Assembly: GCF_004698125.1 (NCBI RefSeq)
Contig: NZ_ML214297.1
Location: 1,834,891-1,898,890, forward strand
Direction of reading: 5' to 3'
Source of the DNA: Halosimplex halophilum
GTDB taxonomy: Archaea > Halobacteriota > Halobacteria > Halobacteriales > Haloarculaceae
DNA length: 64,000 nt
The stretch's first letter is position 1; each line of letters starts with the position of its first letter. The position numbers and the translations under genes were made by a program. This document shows positions 6,759-14,994 of this stretch, piece by piece. The notes under the pieces were generated by a model. The model was not told where the DNA came from. It made no database searches and worked only from the letters and a program-made list of their open reading frames with translations.

Positions 6759-9700
6759 CTAGCCTTCGACGCGTGTCACGTCCGCCAGTGGCGCGTCCTC
6801 GGCCTCGACGAGGAGTTCGAGGACCTTCCTGGTGGCCTCGCGGACGTGGCGGTAGAAGGTGGGCGAGGCGATCCCGAGCACGTCGGCCAGTTCCTCGCCG
6901 GTGGAGTTGCGGGGGGAGGCGAAGTAGCCGGCGTGGTAGGCCAGCGCGAGCGCCTCGCGCTGGCGGTCGGTCAGCCGCTCGGCGACGGCGCTGCGGGTCA
7001 GCTCGACGGTCCGCACGTCGCGGTCGCGGGTCCGCTTGGCGACGAAGACGGTGTCCTCGCCGGCGGCCTCGACGGCGGTGATCAGCGCCTCCACGTCCGA
7101 GCGGGGCGCCGTCTCGCAGCGGACCGTCGCCGCCTCGCCGGTCGTCTCGAACTCGCGGACGGTCGCGCCGCGCTCGACCAGCGCGGCCACGGGGTCGGCG
7201 CCGCCGGTCACCTCGACGACGCCGGTCTCGCCGTGAGCCTCGACCACCCGGGCCCCGCCCACGCCGTCGCGGTCGGCGAGCGCCTCCGCGACCGCCTCCG
7301 GCCGGGCACCGTCGACGGCGACGTAGGCCACGTACGACCCCGCCGCGGCGGGCGCGACGCCGTTCAGCGAGAGCCGACAGCCCAGCTCGCCCGCGACGCT
7401 CGCGGCCGGCGAGTCGCGGGCGCCGACCTCGAACTCCAGCTCGACGACGGTGTCGGTGTGGAGCAGCTGCCGGTTCTCGGCGGCGTTGATGGCGTGGCCG
7501 ACCCGCTCGCCGAGTTCGCCCAGGAGCCCCCGCTCGTACTCGTCGAAGGCGTCGGGCCGCGCCGAGTAGACGGTGACGACCCCGAGCACGGACTCCCCGT
7601 AGACGGCGGGGATCACCGCCTGGGACTGGAACCCGTGGGCCAGGGCGCGCTCGCGGCGCGGGCCCGCCTCGGGCGCCGTCGTCAGGTCCCGGACCGCCTG
7701 CACCTCGCCGTCGGCGACCGCGCGGCGGTAGAGGCTGTCCGCGGCTCCCGCTCCCTCACCGCCGCGCCCGTCGTCGCCGAGCCCGGGGTCGAGTCCTTCC
7801 ACGAACGCGTCGTCGACGCCGGCCCACTCGCGGGGGGCGACCTCGTCGGCGGCCGTGTTGTACTCGCCGACCCACGCCGCGAGGTACGCCTCCGAGGCGG
7901 CCAGCTGCTCGCAGACCCCCCGGTCGACCGCCTCCCGGGTGTCGGCCCGCGCCAGCTCGCGGTTGATCGGCCGCAGGCTCTCGATGATCTGCTTGATCCG
8001 CCGCAGGGAGTTGCGCTGGCTCCGAAGCTCGCGTTCGCGGCGCTTCTGGTCGGTGATCTCGTCGTTGACGGCGACGAACCGCTCGATGTCCCCCGAGCCG
8101 TCGGCGATGGGGGCGATGGTCTGGTTGACGACGTAGGGCTCGCCGGACTTGCGGCGGTTGCGCACCTCGCCGGTCCACACCTCGCCGTCGCGGATCGTCT
8201 CCCAGAGGTCGGCGAAGAAGTCGGGGTCGTGCTCGCCGGAGTTGAGGATCGAGGGGTCGGCGCCGACCGCCTCCTCGGCGCTGTAGCCGGTCACCCGCTC
8301 GAAGGTGGGGTTGACGTACTCGATGGTGCCGTCGGTGTCGGTGACGTAGACGGAGTGGCCCGCGTGCTCGACGGCCTTCCGGAAGGTGCGCAGCTCCTCC
8401 TCGGCGCGCTTGCGGGCCACCAGCGCCCCGAGGTCGGCGGCAACGTCGGTGACGGCCTCGACCAGCTCCTCGTCGGCGGCCCGCCGCTCCCGGAGGAAGA
8501 AGGTCAGCACCGCGACGACGCCGTCGTCGGTCTCGATCGGGACGCCCAGCGCCGCCTGGAGACCGACTTCCTCGGCGGCCCCCGTCCGGTGGAACGTCGA
8601 CTCGGGCACCGCCGAGGCGTCCGGGATCCACTCGGCCGCTTCGCTCGCCCAGACCCGTCCCGGCAACCCCTCGTCGGCGTCGAAGGTCACGCCGCGGCTG
8701 GCCGCCAGGAACGGCTCCAGCCGCTCGGACGCGGCGTGGCCGACGAGGTGTTCGAGACGGTCGCCGTCGTCGGACGGGACCCACGCCTCGCCGTAGGCCC
8801 ACTGGGTGCGCGCACAGACCGCTTCGAGGGTCGTCTCGACGCCCTCGCGGAACCCGTCGGCGCCGGCGATGGCGTGGTTGACCGTCGCCAGCAGCTCGCG
8901 CTCGTCGGCCAGCCGCTTGCGGTCGGTCCGGTCGCGCAGCCGCAGGTCGAACCCCCGGACGCGCCCGTCACCGTCCCGCCGGGCCGCGACCGCGACGCGC
9001 GCCCAGAAGTCGGTCCCGTCGCGTCGCAGTCGCCACCCCTCGGTCTCGACCGCGCCCTCGGCGCGCGCACGGGCGAGGGTCTCCGCGGGGTCGGCGTCGG
9101 CGTCCTCGGGGTACAAAAGCGACAGGTCCGCGCCGACCGCCTCGGCGGCCGACCAGCCGGTCAGCGCCTCGGCCCCGCCGCTCCAGGCGGTGATCCGCCC
9201 GTCGGCGTCGAGTTCGATGCGAGCGGTATCGTCGTCCAGCGCGCCGCGGGCGGTGTCGTCCGCGGACGGGTCGTCCCCCGGTGCGTCGTCCCCGGCGTCC
9301 TCCGCCGACGCGCCGCGTGTGGCGTCGCCGTCCGAGGCGGCCGGCACAGCCCGCTCGCCCCGCGTGAGCGTCACGACGACCCGCCCGCCGTCGGCGGGGC
9401 TGACCGTCGCGGCGACGCCGCCCTCCGCCGCACCGACGGCCGCGTCCGGGCCTCTGCCTCTGTCCGCGCCGGCGTTCGCGTCCGCCCCGGCGTCTCCGTC
9501 CGGCCCGCGCCGGTCGACTCGCCGCTCCGCGCCGCCGTCGGCGACCGCCGCGACCGCGTCGACCGCGCGGTCGGGCAGGACCGACTCGACGGCGCTCCCG
9601 GCCAGGTCCGCCGGTTCGCGCCCGAGGTACCGCCCGGCGCGGTCGTTGGCGAACGCGACCCGCCCGCCGTCGACGACGAGGACGCCGGCCGCGGCCGCGC

Positions 9701-9800
9701 CGGCGACGGCTTCGAGTGTCGCCCCCGTGTCCGCGCCGTCGACCGCGTACCCGCGCTGGTCCCGTTCACCCGTCTCCGGCCGCGATCCGTTGCCCGTCAC
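6759..9800 (-). CDS. Bat-like multi-PAS/GAF regulator with HTH_10
   Basis: A 1013-residue cytosolic sensor-regulator. From the N-terminus: a degenerate PAS (about 25-80), a low-complexity Asp/Ala linker, a PAS (about 190-305), a GAF (about 310-460), a typical PAS/PAC (about 465-590, with YVTDTDGTIEYVNPTFERVT), a second GAF (about 610-770), a bacterio-opsin-activator domain and a C-terminal HTH_10 (LTDRQREALALAYHAGYF onwards). Members such as Bat of Halobacterium sense light or redox and activate transcription. No histidine kinase or receiver domain is present, so sensing and DNA binding are in one chain. The GTG at 9800 is chosen because sequence upstream is not protein-like. The ligand is unknown. 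Confidence 0.88.
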   Translation of the reverse strand: MTGNGSRPETGERDQRGYAVDGADTGATLEAVAGAAAAGVLVVDGGRVAFANDRAGRYLGREPADLAGSAVESVLPDRAVDAVAAVADGGAERRVDRRGPDGDAGADANAGADRGRGPDAAVGAAEGGVAATVSPADGGRVVVTLTRGERAVPAASDGDATRGASAEDAGDDAPGDDPSADDTARGALDDDTARIELDADGRITAWSGGAEALTGWSAAEAVGADLSLLYPEDADADPAETLARARAEGAVETEGWRLRRDGTDFWARVAVAARRDGDGRVRGFDLRLRDRTDRKRLADERELLATVNHAIAGADGFREGVETTLEAVCARTQWAYGEAWVPSDDGDRLEHLVGHAASERLEPFLAASRGVTFDADEGLPGRVWASEAAEWIPDASAVPESTFHRTGAAEEVGLQAALGVPIETDDGVVAVLTFFLRERRAADEELVEAVTDVAADLGALVARKRAEEELRTFRKAVEHAGHSVYVTDTDGTIEYVNPTFERVTGYSAEEAVGADPSILNSGEHDPDFFADLWETIRDGEVWTGEVRNRRKSGEPYVVNQTIAPIADGSGDIERFVAVNDEITDQKRRERELRSQRNSLRRIKQIIESLRPINRELARADTREAVDRGVCEQLAASEAYLAAWVGEYNTAADEVAPREWAGVDDAFVEGLDPGLGDDGRGGEGAGAADSLYRRAVADGEVQAVRDLTTAPEAGPRRERALAHGFQSQAVIPAVYGESVLGVVTVYSARPDAFDEYERGLLGELGERVGHAINAAENRQLLHTDTVVELEFEVGARDSPAASVAGELGCRLSLNGVAPAAAGSYVAYVAVDGARPEAVAEALADRDGVGGARVVEAHGETGVVEVTGGADPVAALVERGATVREFETTGEAATVRCETAPRSDVEALITAVEAAGEDTVFVAKRTRDRDVRTVELTRSAVAERLTDRQREALALAYHAGYFASPRNSTGEELADVLGIASPTFYRHVREATRKVLELLVEAEDAPLADVTRVEG

Positions 9801-9965
9801 GCCGGGAACTACGTCGCGAGCGCGCAAAAGCGTATTCCACGGGGCGGGGCGCCCGTCCCGTGAGTTCCGCCGACCGGCCCGCGCGCCGGCCGGCGTTCTC
9901 AGCGAGCTGTAACTACCGAAACGCAGGTACGCCGGTGTGGGGTAGCATCCAACGAGGCGAGTCCG

Positions 9966-10274
9966 ATGACACACCATCCCGACCACGAGATCGAGCTGTA
10001 CCGCGACGACGGGATCTACCGGGTCTTCGTCGACCTGCAGGGGTTCGATCCGGCGGACATCGACGTGACGTGGGTCAACAACCGGCTGACGGTCTCGGCG
10101 CGGCGAACGGGCGGGCCGGGGAGCTCGCGGGTGTTCGACCACCAGGTGAACGTCCCGCGGGCCGTCGACGCCGACGGCATCACCGCGACCTACCGGGACG
10201 GCGTCCTCGACGTGGAACTCCCGGTCGCCCCCGAGGACGACCCGCCCGGCCGGGCGATCGAGATCGAGGAGTAG
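9966..10274 (+). CDS. Hsp20 / alpha-crystallin small heat shock protein
   Basis: A 102-residue protein that consists almost entirely of an alpha-crystallin domain: strand-rich YRVFVDLQGFDPADIDVTW, the basic NNRLTVSARR segment and the C-terminal ATYRDGVLDVELPV motif, which matches the conserved GVL signature. It should act as an ATP-independent holdase chaperone. N- and C-terminal arms are short and the IxI motif is weak (IEIEE at the end). It is divergent from the Bat-like gene and separated from the next, convergent gene by a strong hairpin. Confidence 0.9.
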   Translation: MTHHPDHEIELYRDDGIYRVFVDLQGFDPADIDVTWVNNRLTVSARRTGGPGSSRVFDHQVNVPRAVDADGITATYRDGVLDVELPVAPEDDPPGRAIEIEE

Positions 10275-10311
10275 CGGCGGTCGACCGGGCGGGGGTGGGC
10301 ACCGAAAGGCC

Positions 10312-10341
10312 GGGGGCAGCGGGACGCACCCCGCTGCCCCC
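10312..10341. terminator. Perfect 12-bp hairpin between convergent genes
   Basis: GGGGGCAGCGGG (10312-10323) and CCCGCTGCCCCC (10330-10341) are exact inverted arms with a 6-base loop. It sits midway between the ends of the convergent hsp20 and lipoprotein genes, which suggests a bidirectional terminator or transcript-end stabiliser. No U-tract follows, so archaeal intrinsic termination is not proven. Confidence 0.5.
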
Positions 10342-10421
10342 GTCGGACGGTCGTGGCACCCGTCGTCGCGGACCCGTGGTCCCGCGCGCCGCTATCGGTA
10401 CACGGCCGCGGCCCGCGCGGG

Positions 10422-11108
10422 TCAGACCACGGTGAACTGGTCGGCGACCTTCGTCTCGACGGACTCGTCCTCCGCTTCGACGGTGACCTCGTAGCGGTAG
10501 GTCCCGCGTTCGGTCTCGGGGCTGGTGGCGATCTTCGACCCCCAGGTGTCGGCGTCGTAGGCCTCGTGGTCGCCCTCCCAGTTCAGCTCCAGCGGGCCGT
10601 ACTCGGCGTCGGGGAACTCGACGCGGACGGCGTCGACGGCGTCGTCGTCAAGCGGCTCCCCCGTCTCGGGGTCGTAGAGCGCGACGTGGAGGCCGACCTC
10701 CATCCCGGCGGCGAACCGGCCGAGGCTGGCACAGGCGGTGGTCGTCGGCGGCGGCGTCGGGGTCGGCGTGGGGGTCGGCGTCGGGGTCTCCTCGGAGCCC
10801 CCGTCGGGGTCGTCGGTCCCGTTGCCGTCGCCGGGGTCCGACGGGGTGGCCGGGCCGACGGGCTCGTCGGTGGTGGTCGTCTCGGTCGTGACCGTCGGCG
10901 TGTCGGTGTCGTCGTCGCCCGTCCCGGGGTCGGTGATGTACTGACAGCCGGAGACACTCGCCGTGGCCCAGGTCGCCGCGCCCGCCGCCATGAGTCGCCG
11001 TCTCGTCACTCGCCCGTCGCTCGACCCCGACCGTTCGTCCTCGCCAGGCGGTTCGCCCTGTTCGCCCGCGCGGTCGTCGCGGTCGACGCCGGAGGTGTCG
11101 TCAGCCAT
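10422..11108 (-). CDS. Tat lipoprotein, paralog of the divergent neighbour
   Basis: A 228-residue exported lipoprotein. A 30-residue acidic leader precedes a Tat motif (TRRRLMAAG) and lipobox (VSGC); a Thr/Asp-rich linker with a TP repeat run follows; the last 110 residues form a beta-rich domain (RFAAGMEVGLHVALYDPETGEPL to the YEVTVEAEDES end). The same domain occurs twice in the divergent neighbour at 11214, sharing the YDPETG and GTY-Y-V-V patterns and a Cys just before it. It is likely displayed on the cell surface; no ligand or enzyme function is recognised. Its TATA-like gttttac (complement of 11136-11141) is about 30 bases from the start. Confidence 0.8.
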   Translation of the reverse strand: MADDTSGVDRDDRAGEQGEPPGEDERSGSSDGRVTRRRLMAAGAATWATASVSGCQYITDPGTGDDDTDTPTVTTETTTTDEPVGPATPSDPGDGNGTDDPDGGSEETPTPTPTPTPTPPPTTTACASLGRFAAGMEVGLHVALYDPETGEPLDDDAVDAVRVEFPDAEYGPLELNWEGDHEAYDADTWGSKIATSPETERGTYRYEVTVEAEDESVETKVADQFTVV

Positions 11109-11213
11109 CTCGCTAGGGTCTTCGGCTGGTTTCGGGTAAAACGGCGGGCGTATCTCCCAGCGAGTAGGAACTACGGGGAGGGTTTAGTCGACACCTCCGG
11201 GAGTTGTGTGTGT
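11109..11213. promoter_or_regulatory. Divergent promoter for two paralogous lipoprotein genes
   Basis: The 105-bp gap contains TATA-like boxes for both directions: tttag at 11183-11187 for the rightward gene (ATG 11214) and the complement of gtaaaa at 11136-11141 for the leftward gene (ATG 11108). Each is 27-30 bases from its start codon, as expected for leaderless haloarchaeal transcripts. The shared region suggests joint control of the pair. Confidence 0.55.
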
Positions 11214-12230
11214 ATGAGCCGCGACAGCAGCTACTCGACCGAGGAGGAATCGCTCGCCGGACCCGACGACGGCGACGGCGGAGCGACCCGCCGGCGCGTG
11301 CTCGCCGGCGGCGCCGCCAGCTGGGCCACCGTCGCGCTCGCGGGCTGTCCCGGCGGCGAGGCCGACACCGCCACCCCCGAGCCGGCGGCCACCGACACGG
11401 AGACGCCGACCGACACGCCGACCGCGACGCCCGAGCCCGAGCCGGAGAACTACGTCGTGACCGCCGAGACCGGGACCGGCGAGGTCCCCGAGGGCGCCGC
11501 GTTCGCCTCGGCGTGTTCGGCGACCCGGCGGTTCGTCCCCGGGATGCTGGCGGTCTTCTACGTCGGCATCTACGACCCCGAGACGGGCGACCAGCTCACG
11601 GACGAGGACCTCGACAGCGTCGTGGTCAACGTCGACGGCGGCGAGACGGTCGAACTCGCGTGGGCCGGCGACGACGAGGAGAACCCCGCCGACGAGTGGA
11701 GCGGCTCCTGGCAGCTCCCCGACGATATCTCGACGGGTACCTACACCTACACCGTCGAGGTCACCGACGGCGACGCGAACTTCCGGGCCGTGGGCATCCT
11801 CGAGGACGCCATCGAGGTCATCGAGTACTCCAACCCGACGAACTACGTCGTCACGACCGAGACGTTCTGGAACGGCGCGCCCGTCGAGGCCGCGAGCGGC
11901 TTCGTCGGCGGCTGCGTCCCCGAGCGGCAGTTCAGCCTGGAGATGGACGTGACCTTCTCGGTCGGCATCTACGACGGCTCTAGCGGGGATCTGGTCGGCG
12001 GCGACGCGCTCGACTCCGTGACGGTGGAATCGACCGACGGCGCCTTCGACCCCGTCGAGCTGTCCTGGCAGGAGGGCGGCGAGGAGTCGACCGCCCAGTG
12101 GACCGGCACGCTGGAGACCGAGACGCTCGACCCCGGCAGCTACGGCTACGAGGTGGTCGTCACCGACGGCGAGGCGAACTTCTACAACGTGGGGATCGCC
12201 TCGAACCAGTTCACGATCATCGAGGTGTAG
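11214..12230 (+). CDS. Tat lipoprotein with duplicated beta domain
   Basis: A 338-residue exported lipoprotein: Tat motif (TRRRVLAGG), lipobox (LAGC), a Thr/Pro/Glu linker (TPTDTPTATPEPEPE) and then two tandem copies of a roughly 120-residue beta-sandwich-like domain, each opening with NYVVT-ET and containing a Cys, a GIYD segment and a final TYTYTVEVTDGDANF or SYGYEVVVTDGEANF. Both copies resemble the single domain of the divergent paralog at 10422. The CoxG-like gene follows 24 bp later and is probably co-transcribed. Start ATG at 11214 fits a leaderless promoter. Function unknown; surface binding or scaffolding is a guess. Confidence 0.82.
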   Translation: MSRDSSYSTEEESLAGPDDGDGGATRRRVLAGGAASWATVALAGCPGGEADTATPEPAATDTETPTDTPTATPEPEPENYVVTAETGTGEVPEGAAFASACSATRRFVPGMLAVFYVGIYDPETGDQLTDEDLDSVVVNVDGGETVELAWAGDDEENPADEWSGSWQLPDDISTGTYTYTVEVTDGDANFRAVGILEDAIEVIEYSNPTNYVVTTETFWNGAPVEAASGFVGGCVPERQFSLEMDVTFSVGIYDGSSGDLVGGDALDSVTVESTDGAFDPVELSWQEGGEESTAQWTGTLETETLDPGSYGYEVVVTDGEANFYNVGIASNQFTIIEV

Positions 12231-12254
12231 CGACCCCTCTCCCCCCGCACATCA

Positions 12255-12791
12255 ATGAGCCACCCAGACGACACGCGACCCGAGGAACCGACCGGCGACG
12301 ACCCCGAGGAGTCCGCGGTCGACGACGGCGTCGAGCGCCTGGAGTTCGCCGACGCCGTCTACATCGACGCCGAGCCCGAGGCGCTGTGGGCGTGTCTGTC
12401 GGACCCGGAGACGCTCACGGAGTGCGTGCCCGGGGCCGACGCCATCGAGCGGCTCTCGGAGCGGCGCTACTCGGTGGAGATCACGCGGGGGGTGAGCCGC
12501 CTCACCGTCTCGCTGTCCGGCGAGGCCGAGTTCGTCGAGATGGACCCGCCGGACCACGTCGTCACGAGCGCGAGCGCCTTCGACTCGACGACCGGCAGCG
12601 AGTTCGACGTGCTCGCCGCCATGGAGATCCAGGACGGCGACCGCCACGCCTCGAAGCTGGCCTACAGGGCCGAGGTGACCTACAGCGGCGGCGCCGCCAC
12701 GCTCAACCCGTCGGTGTTGCGCCCCATCGTCGAACGCGACATCGACACCTACTTCGCGAACCTCACGGCGGCCATAGAGAGCGACGACTGA
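12255..12791 (+). CDS. CoxG-like SRPBCC protein (copy 1)
   Basis: A 178-residue protein with a 30-residue acidic leader followed by a CoxG/SRPBCC fold: the opening EPEALWACLSDPETLTECVPG matches the family hallmark 'vw..l.Dp..l..c.PG', and the C-terminal IVERDIDTYFANL helix closes the lipid-like pocket. In carbon monoxide dehydrogenase systems CoxG anchors or matures the molybdenum enzyme. A second CoxG (22881-23330) is encoded inside the molybdenum hydroxylase operon 10 kb away, so this copy may have another partner, perhaps the upstream lipoprotein. Cytosolic or membrane-associated; no transmembrane helix. Confidence 0.82.
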   Translation: MSHPDDTRPEEPTGDDPEESAVDDGVERLEFADAVYIDAEPEALWACLSDPETLTECVPGADAIERLSERRYSVEITRGVSRLTVSLSGEAEFVEMDPPDHVVTSASAFDSTTGSEFDVLAAMEIQDGDRHASKLAYRAEVTYSGGAATLNPSVLRPIVERDIDTYFANLTAAIESDD

Positions 12792-12822
12792 GCGGGGGCG
12801 CCCGCCGTCGTCGCGGCCCGGG

Positions 12823-13395
12823 TCACCACAGTCCTCTGTGGCTCGTGAGCACGAACCCCGGCGGGTCCTCCGGGTCGCCGTCGCCGAACAGCTCCGCAAG
12901 GAACGACAGCGAGTAGGTGTGGCCGGCGATCTCGACCGGCCGCCGCTCGGGCGGCTCGTCGAAGCGCTCGGCGTACCGTTCGACCGTGTCGCGGTTGACC
13001 TGGAGGCCGTACCGGCGCCGCAGCAGCCGCTCGCAGGCGGTCGGCGACCGCTCGGCCGCGTGGAAGCGACACAGGTCGACGACGGGCTTGGCGTAGTCAC
13101 AGTCCGGGTAGAACAGCCCCGAGAGGTCGCCCTGGTAGGAGCGCCCGCAGGCCGTACACTCGTACTGCTGGACGGCGACGCCCACGTCCTCGATCCCCTC
13201 GTCGGTGACCAGCCGCGCGACCGTCTTGGGCTCGCGCTGGGAGCCGTTCTTCCGGCGCTCGGTCGACCCGCAGCCGGGACACGGCCGCGGGTCGCCGGCC
13301 CGCTCGCCCGCGTAGCTCCGTAGCTCCTCGTGGATCGCGCTGACGAACAGCGGCGAGACGACCGGGTCCGGCGCCTTCTCCGTCGGGCCGCGCAT
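12823..13395 (-). CDS. Zinc-ribbon plus HTH protein, transposase-derived or regulator
   Basis: A 190-residue protein. C39/C42 (CPGCG) and C80/C83 (CTACG) form a zinc ribbon like that at the N-terminus of many transposases; residues about 105-150 look helical and HTH-like (SPTACERLLRRRYGLQVNRDTVERYAERF). No DDE catalytic domain follows, and the length stops at 190, so it is not an active transposase. I favour a DNA-binding regulator. ATG 13395 is preferred over an upstream TTG. It is divergent from the ABC importer operon, and direct repeats lie in the shared promoter region, which fits a local regulator. Confidence 0.65.
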   Translation of the reverse strand: MRGPTEKAPDPVVSPLFVSAIHEELRSYAGERAGDPRPCPGCGSTERRKNGSQREPKTVARLVTDEGIEDVGVAVQQYECTACGRSYQGDLSGLFYPDCDYAKPVVDLCRFHAAERSPTACERLLRRRYGLQVNRDTVERYAERFDEPPERRPVEIAGHTYSLSFLAELFGDGDPEDPPGFVLTSHRGLW

Positions 13396-13427
13396 GGGCA
13401 GTCGTTCGTCGTGCCCGCACAAGAATC

Positions 13428-13506
13428 TTCACGTCAACGTTCGACCGCCAATATCACGTTATCATTCTGATCTACCGACCCCGTATTTCACGTTAACGTT
13501 CGACCG
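13428..13506. promoter_or_regulatory. Two 20-bp direct repeats plus a half copy in divergent promoter
   Basis: TTCACGTCAACGTTCGACCG at 13428-13447 recurs at 13487-13506 as TTCACGTTAACGTTCGACCG (one mismatch, 59 bp offset). The second copy contains the perfect palindrome ACGTTAACGT. A shorter TCACGTTA lies between them at 13454-13461. The region is markedly AT-richer than its surroundings and lies between the zinc-ribbon/HTH gene and the ABC importer, so it is a strong operator candidate for one or both promoters. Confidence 0.6.
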
Positions 13507-13520
13507 ATGTCTTCCCAGCA

Positions 13521-13547
13521 GATAGCAATCTGCGCTATCCGTTTATC
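13521..13547 (+). promoter_or_regulatory. Inverted repeat and TATA box of the ABC importer operon
   Basis: GATAGC (13521-13526) and GCTATC (13534-13539) are inverted arms with a 7-base centre, directly before a TATA-like TTTATC (13542-13547). The box is 25-30 bases before the ATG at 13572, which predicts a leaderless mRNA. A protein bound to the inverted repeat would cover the BRE/TFB site and should repress. Confidence 0.6.
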
Positions 13548-13571
13548 CGTACGCGGGGTAGCAACGGGTGT

Positions 13572-14864
13572 ATGACGGACCAGCGTTCAGCCGACGCCGA
13601 GCGGCCACACGAGGACCGACGGCGCCGGACCGGTTCGCCCTCGCGCCGGGCGTTTCTCGCGACGGGCGCGGCGGTCTCGGCGGCGTCGCTCGTGGGCTGT
13701 CTCGGGTCGGGTTCGACGGCGACCTCGACGCCCGACGCGGGCGGGGAGGCGACGAGCGGCGGGGGCGGATCGACGGCCGGCGCGAGCGCGACGGCGGCCG
13801 GCGAGCCCGAGCCGCCGTGGACGACGGATCAGCTCGCCGACTACGTCGACGACGGGGCGGAGGTCACCATCTACGCGGGGACGGGCGACTCCCAGCAGTG
13901 GTACGACCTCGTCGACGTGATCAACGACGAGTTCGGCACGAGCGTCGAGGCGACGGTGTTCGCCAGCGACGGCGCCGCGGTCTCCCAGCGGCTCCTCCAG
14001 GAGCGCCAGGCCGGCGAGGACAAGGCCGACGTGATCAGCGTCGCGTCGAACCTCCGGGACCGGATCAAACAGAAGGGCCGCGAGGAGGGGACCGCCTACG
14101 CGAAGGAGTGGTTCGAGTGGGGGATCGACGAGAACTTCTGGTTCACCGACGCCCTGCCCGACAAGCGGGTCCTCCCGTTCCTGGTGTCGGGGTTCAACGG
14201 CGGGGCCGGCGTCGTCCTCCCGGTGAGCACGGGGACCTTCGACGAGCGGGGGCTGGACTACCCCGAGACGTACAACGATCTGTTCGACGACCAGTACGAG
14301 GGGCTGGAGGTGGCCTTCTCCGGGTACGTCAGCTCCGGGATGATCGGCTGGATCACCCGCTACCACGCCGCGCAGACGGACATGGGCGAGATGGAGTGGA
14401 TCCGGAGCCTGATGGACCGCTTCGAGGTGGTCGGGGTCGACTCCCACTCGGCCGGGATGCGCGAGGTCGGGAAGGGCAACGCCGCGATGATGCTGTACAA
14501 CTGGCCGTGGGCCGCCGCCCCGTTCGTCAGGAACGAGGACCTGACGGTGGAGGGCATCTTCACCGACCCCGCCAAGCGCAACGCCACGGAGGGCGGCCTG
14601 AGCATCAACCGGAACGCGCCCCACCCGTGGGTCGCCCGCTACTTCGTCAGCGCGATGCTGGAGAAGCCGGTCCAGCGCCGCATCCTGACCGACGTGACCG
14701 ACCAGGTGCCCGTCCGGACCGACCTGGATCTGTCCGGCATCGACGTCGACCCCTACACGGAGCGGCGGCTGAACGCGAACCTCTTCCCCATCGGATTCTG
14801 GGAGTCCGCCGAGTACTCCACGCTCGGCCAGAAGGTCGTCGACACCGGGATGTTCGAGCCGTAG
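13572..14864 (+). CDS. ABC importer substrate-binding lipoprotein
   Basis: A 430-residue Tat lipoprotein: RR motif in PSRRAFLATG, lipobox VGC near residue 43, a Gly/Ala/Ser linker, then a family 1 solute-binding fold starting at EVTIYAGTGDSQQWYDLVDVIN, the layout of Fe(III)/putrescine/thiamine-type binding proteins. The C-terminal part (GLSINRNAPHPWVARYFVSAMLEKPVQRRIL) is the usual hinge-to-end region. It should capture a small ligand outside and deliver it to the permease encoded next. The ligand is not evident. The convergent oxidative gene cluster downstream suggests an organic acid, but iron cannot be excluded. Confidence 0.87.
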   Translation: MTDQRSADAERPHEDRRRRTGSPSRRAFLATGAAVSAASLVGCLGSGSTATSTPDAGGEATSGGGGSTAGASATAAGEPEPPWTTDQLADYVDDGAEVTIYAGTGDSQQWYDLVDVINDEFGTSVEATVFASDGAAVSQRLLQERQAGEDKADVISVASNLRDRIKQKGREEGTAYAKEWFEWGIDENFWFTDALPDKRVLPFLVSGFNGGAGVVLPVSTGTFDERGLDYPETYNDLFDDQYEGLEVAFSGYVSSGMIGWITRYHAAQTDMGEMEWIRSLMDRFEVVGVDSHSAGMREVGKGNAAMMLYNWPWAAAPFVRNEDLTVEGIFTDPAKRNATEGGLSINRNAPHPWVARYFVSAMLEKPVQRRILTDVTDQVPVRTDLDLSGIDVDPYTERRLNANLFPIGFWESAEYSTLGQKVVDTGMFEP

Positions 14865-14994
14865 CCGACGGTCGCGGCCGGCCGGGAGGCGCAGGCCGCC
14901 CCGGCGAACGAAGCGACCGACGGGACACCCCGACGGCGGTTTCCACTCACAGCATGGACAGCACTGACCCCACGAACGCGTGCGGAGGCGAACG

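Noticed and set aside
12823-13395. Active insertion sequence
   Set aside because: There is no DDE domain, no terminal inverted repeat and no target-site duplication around the gene.
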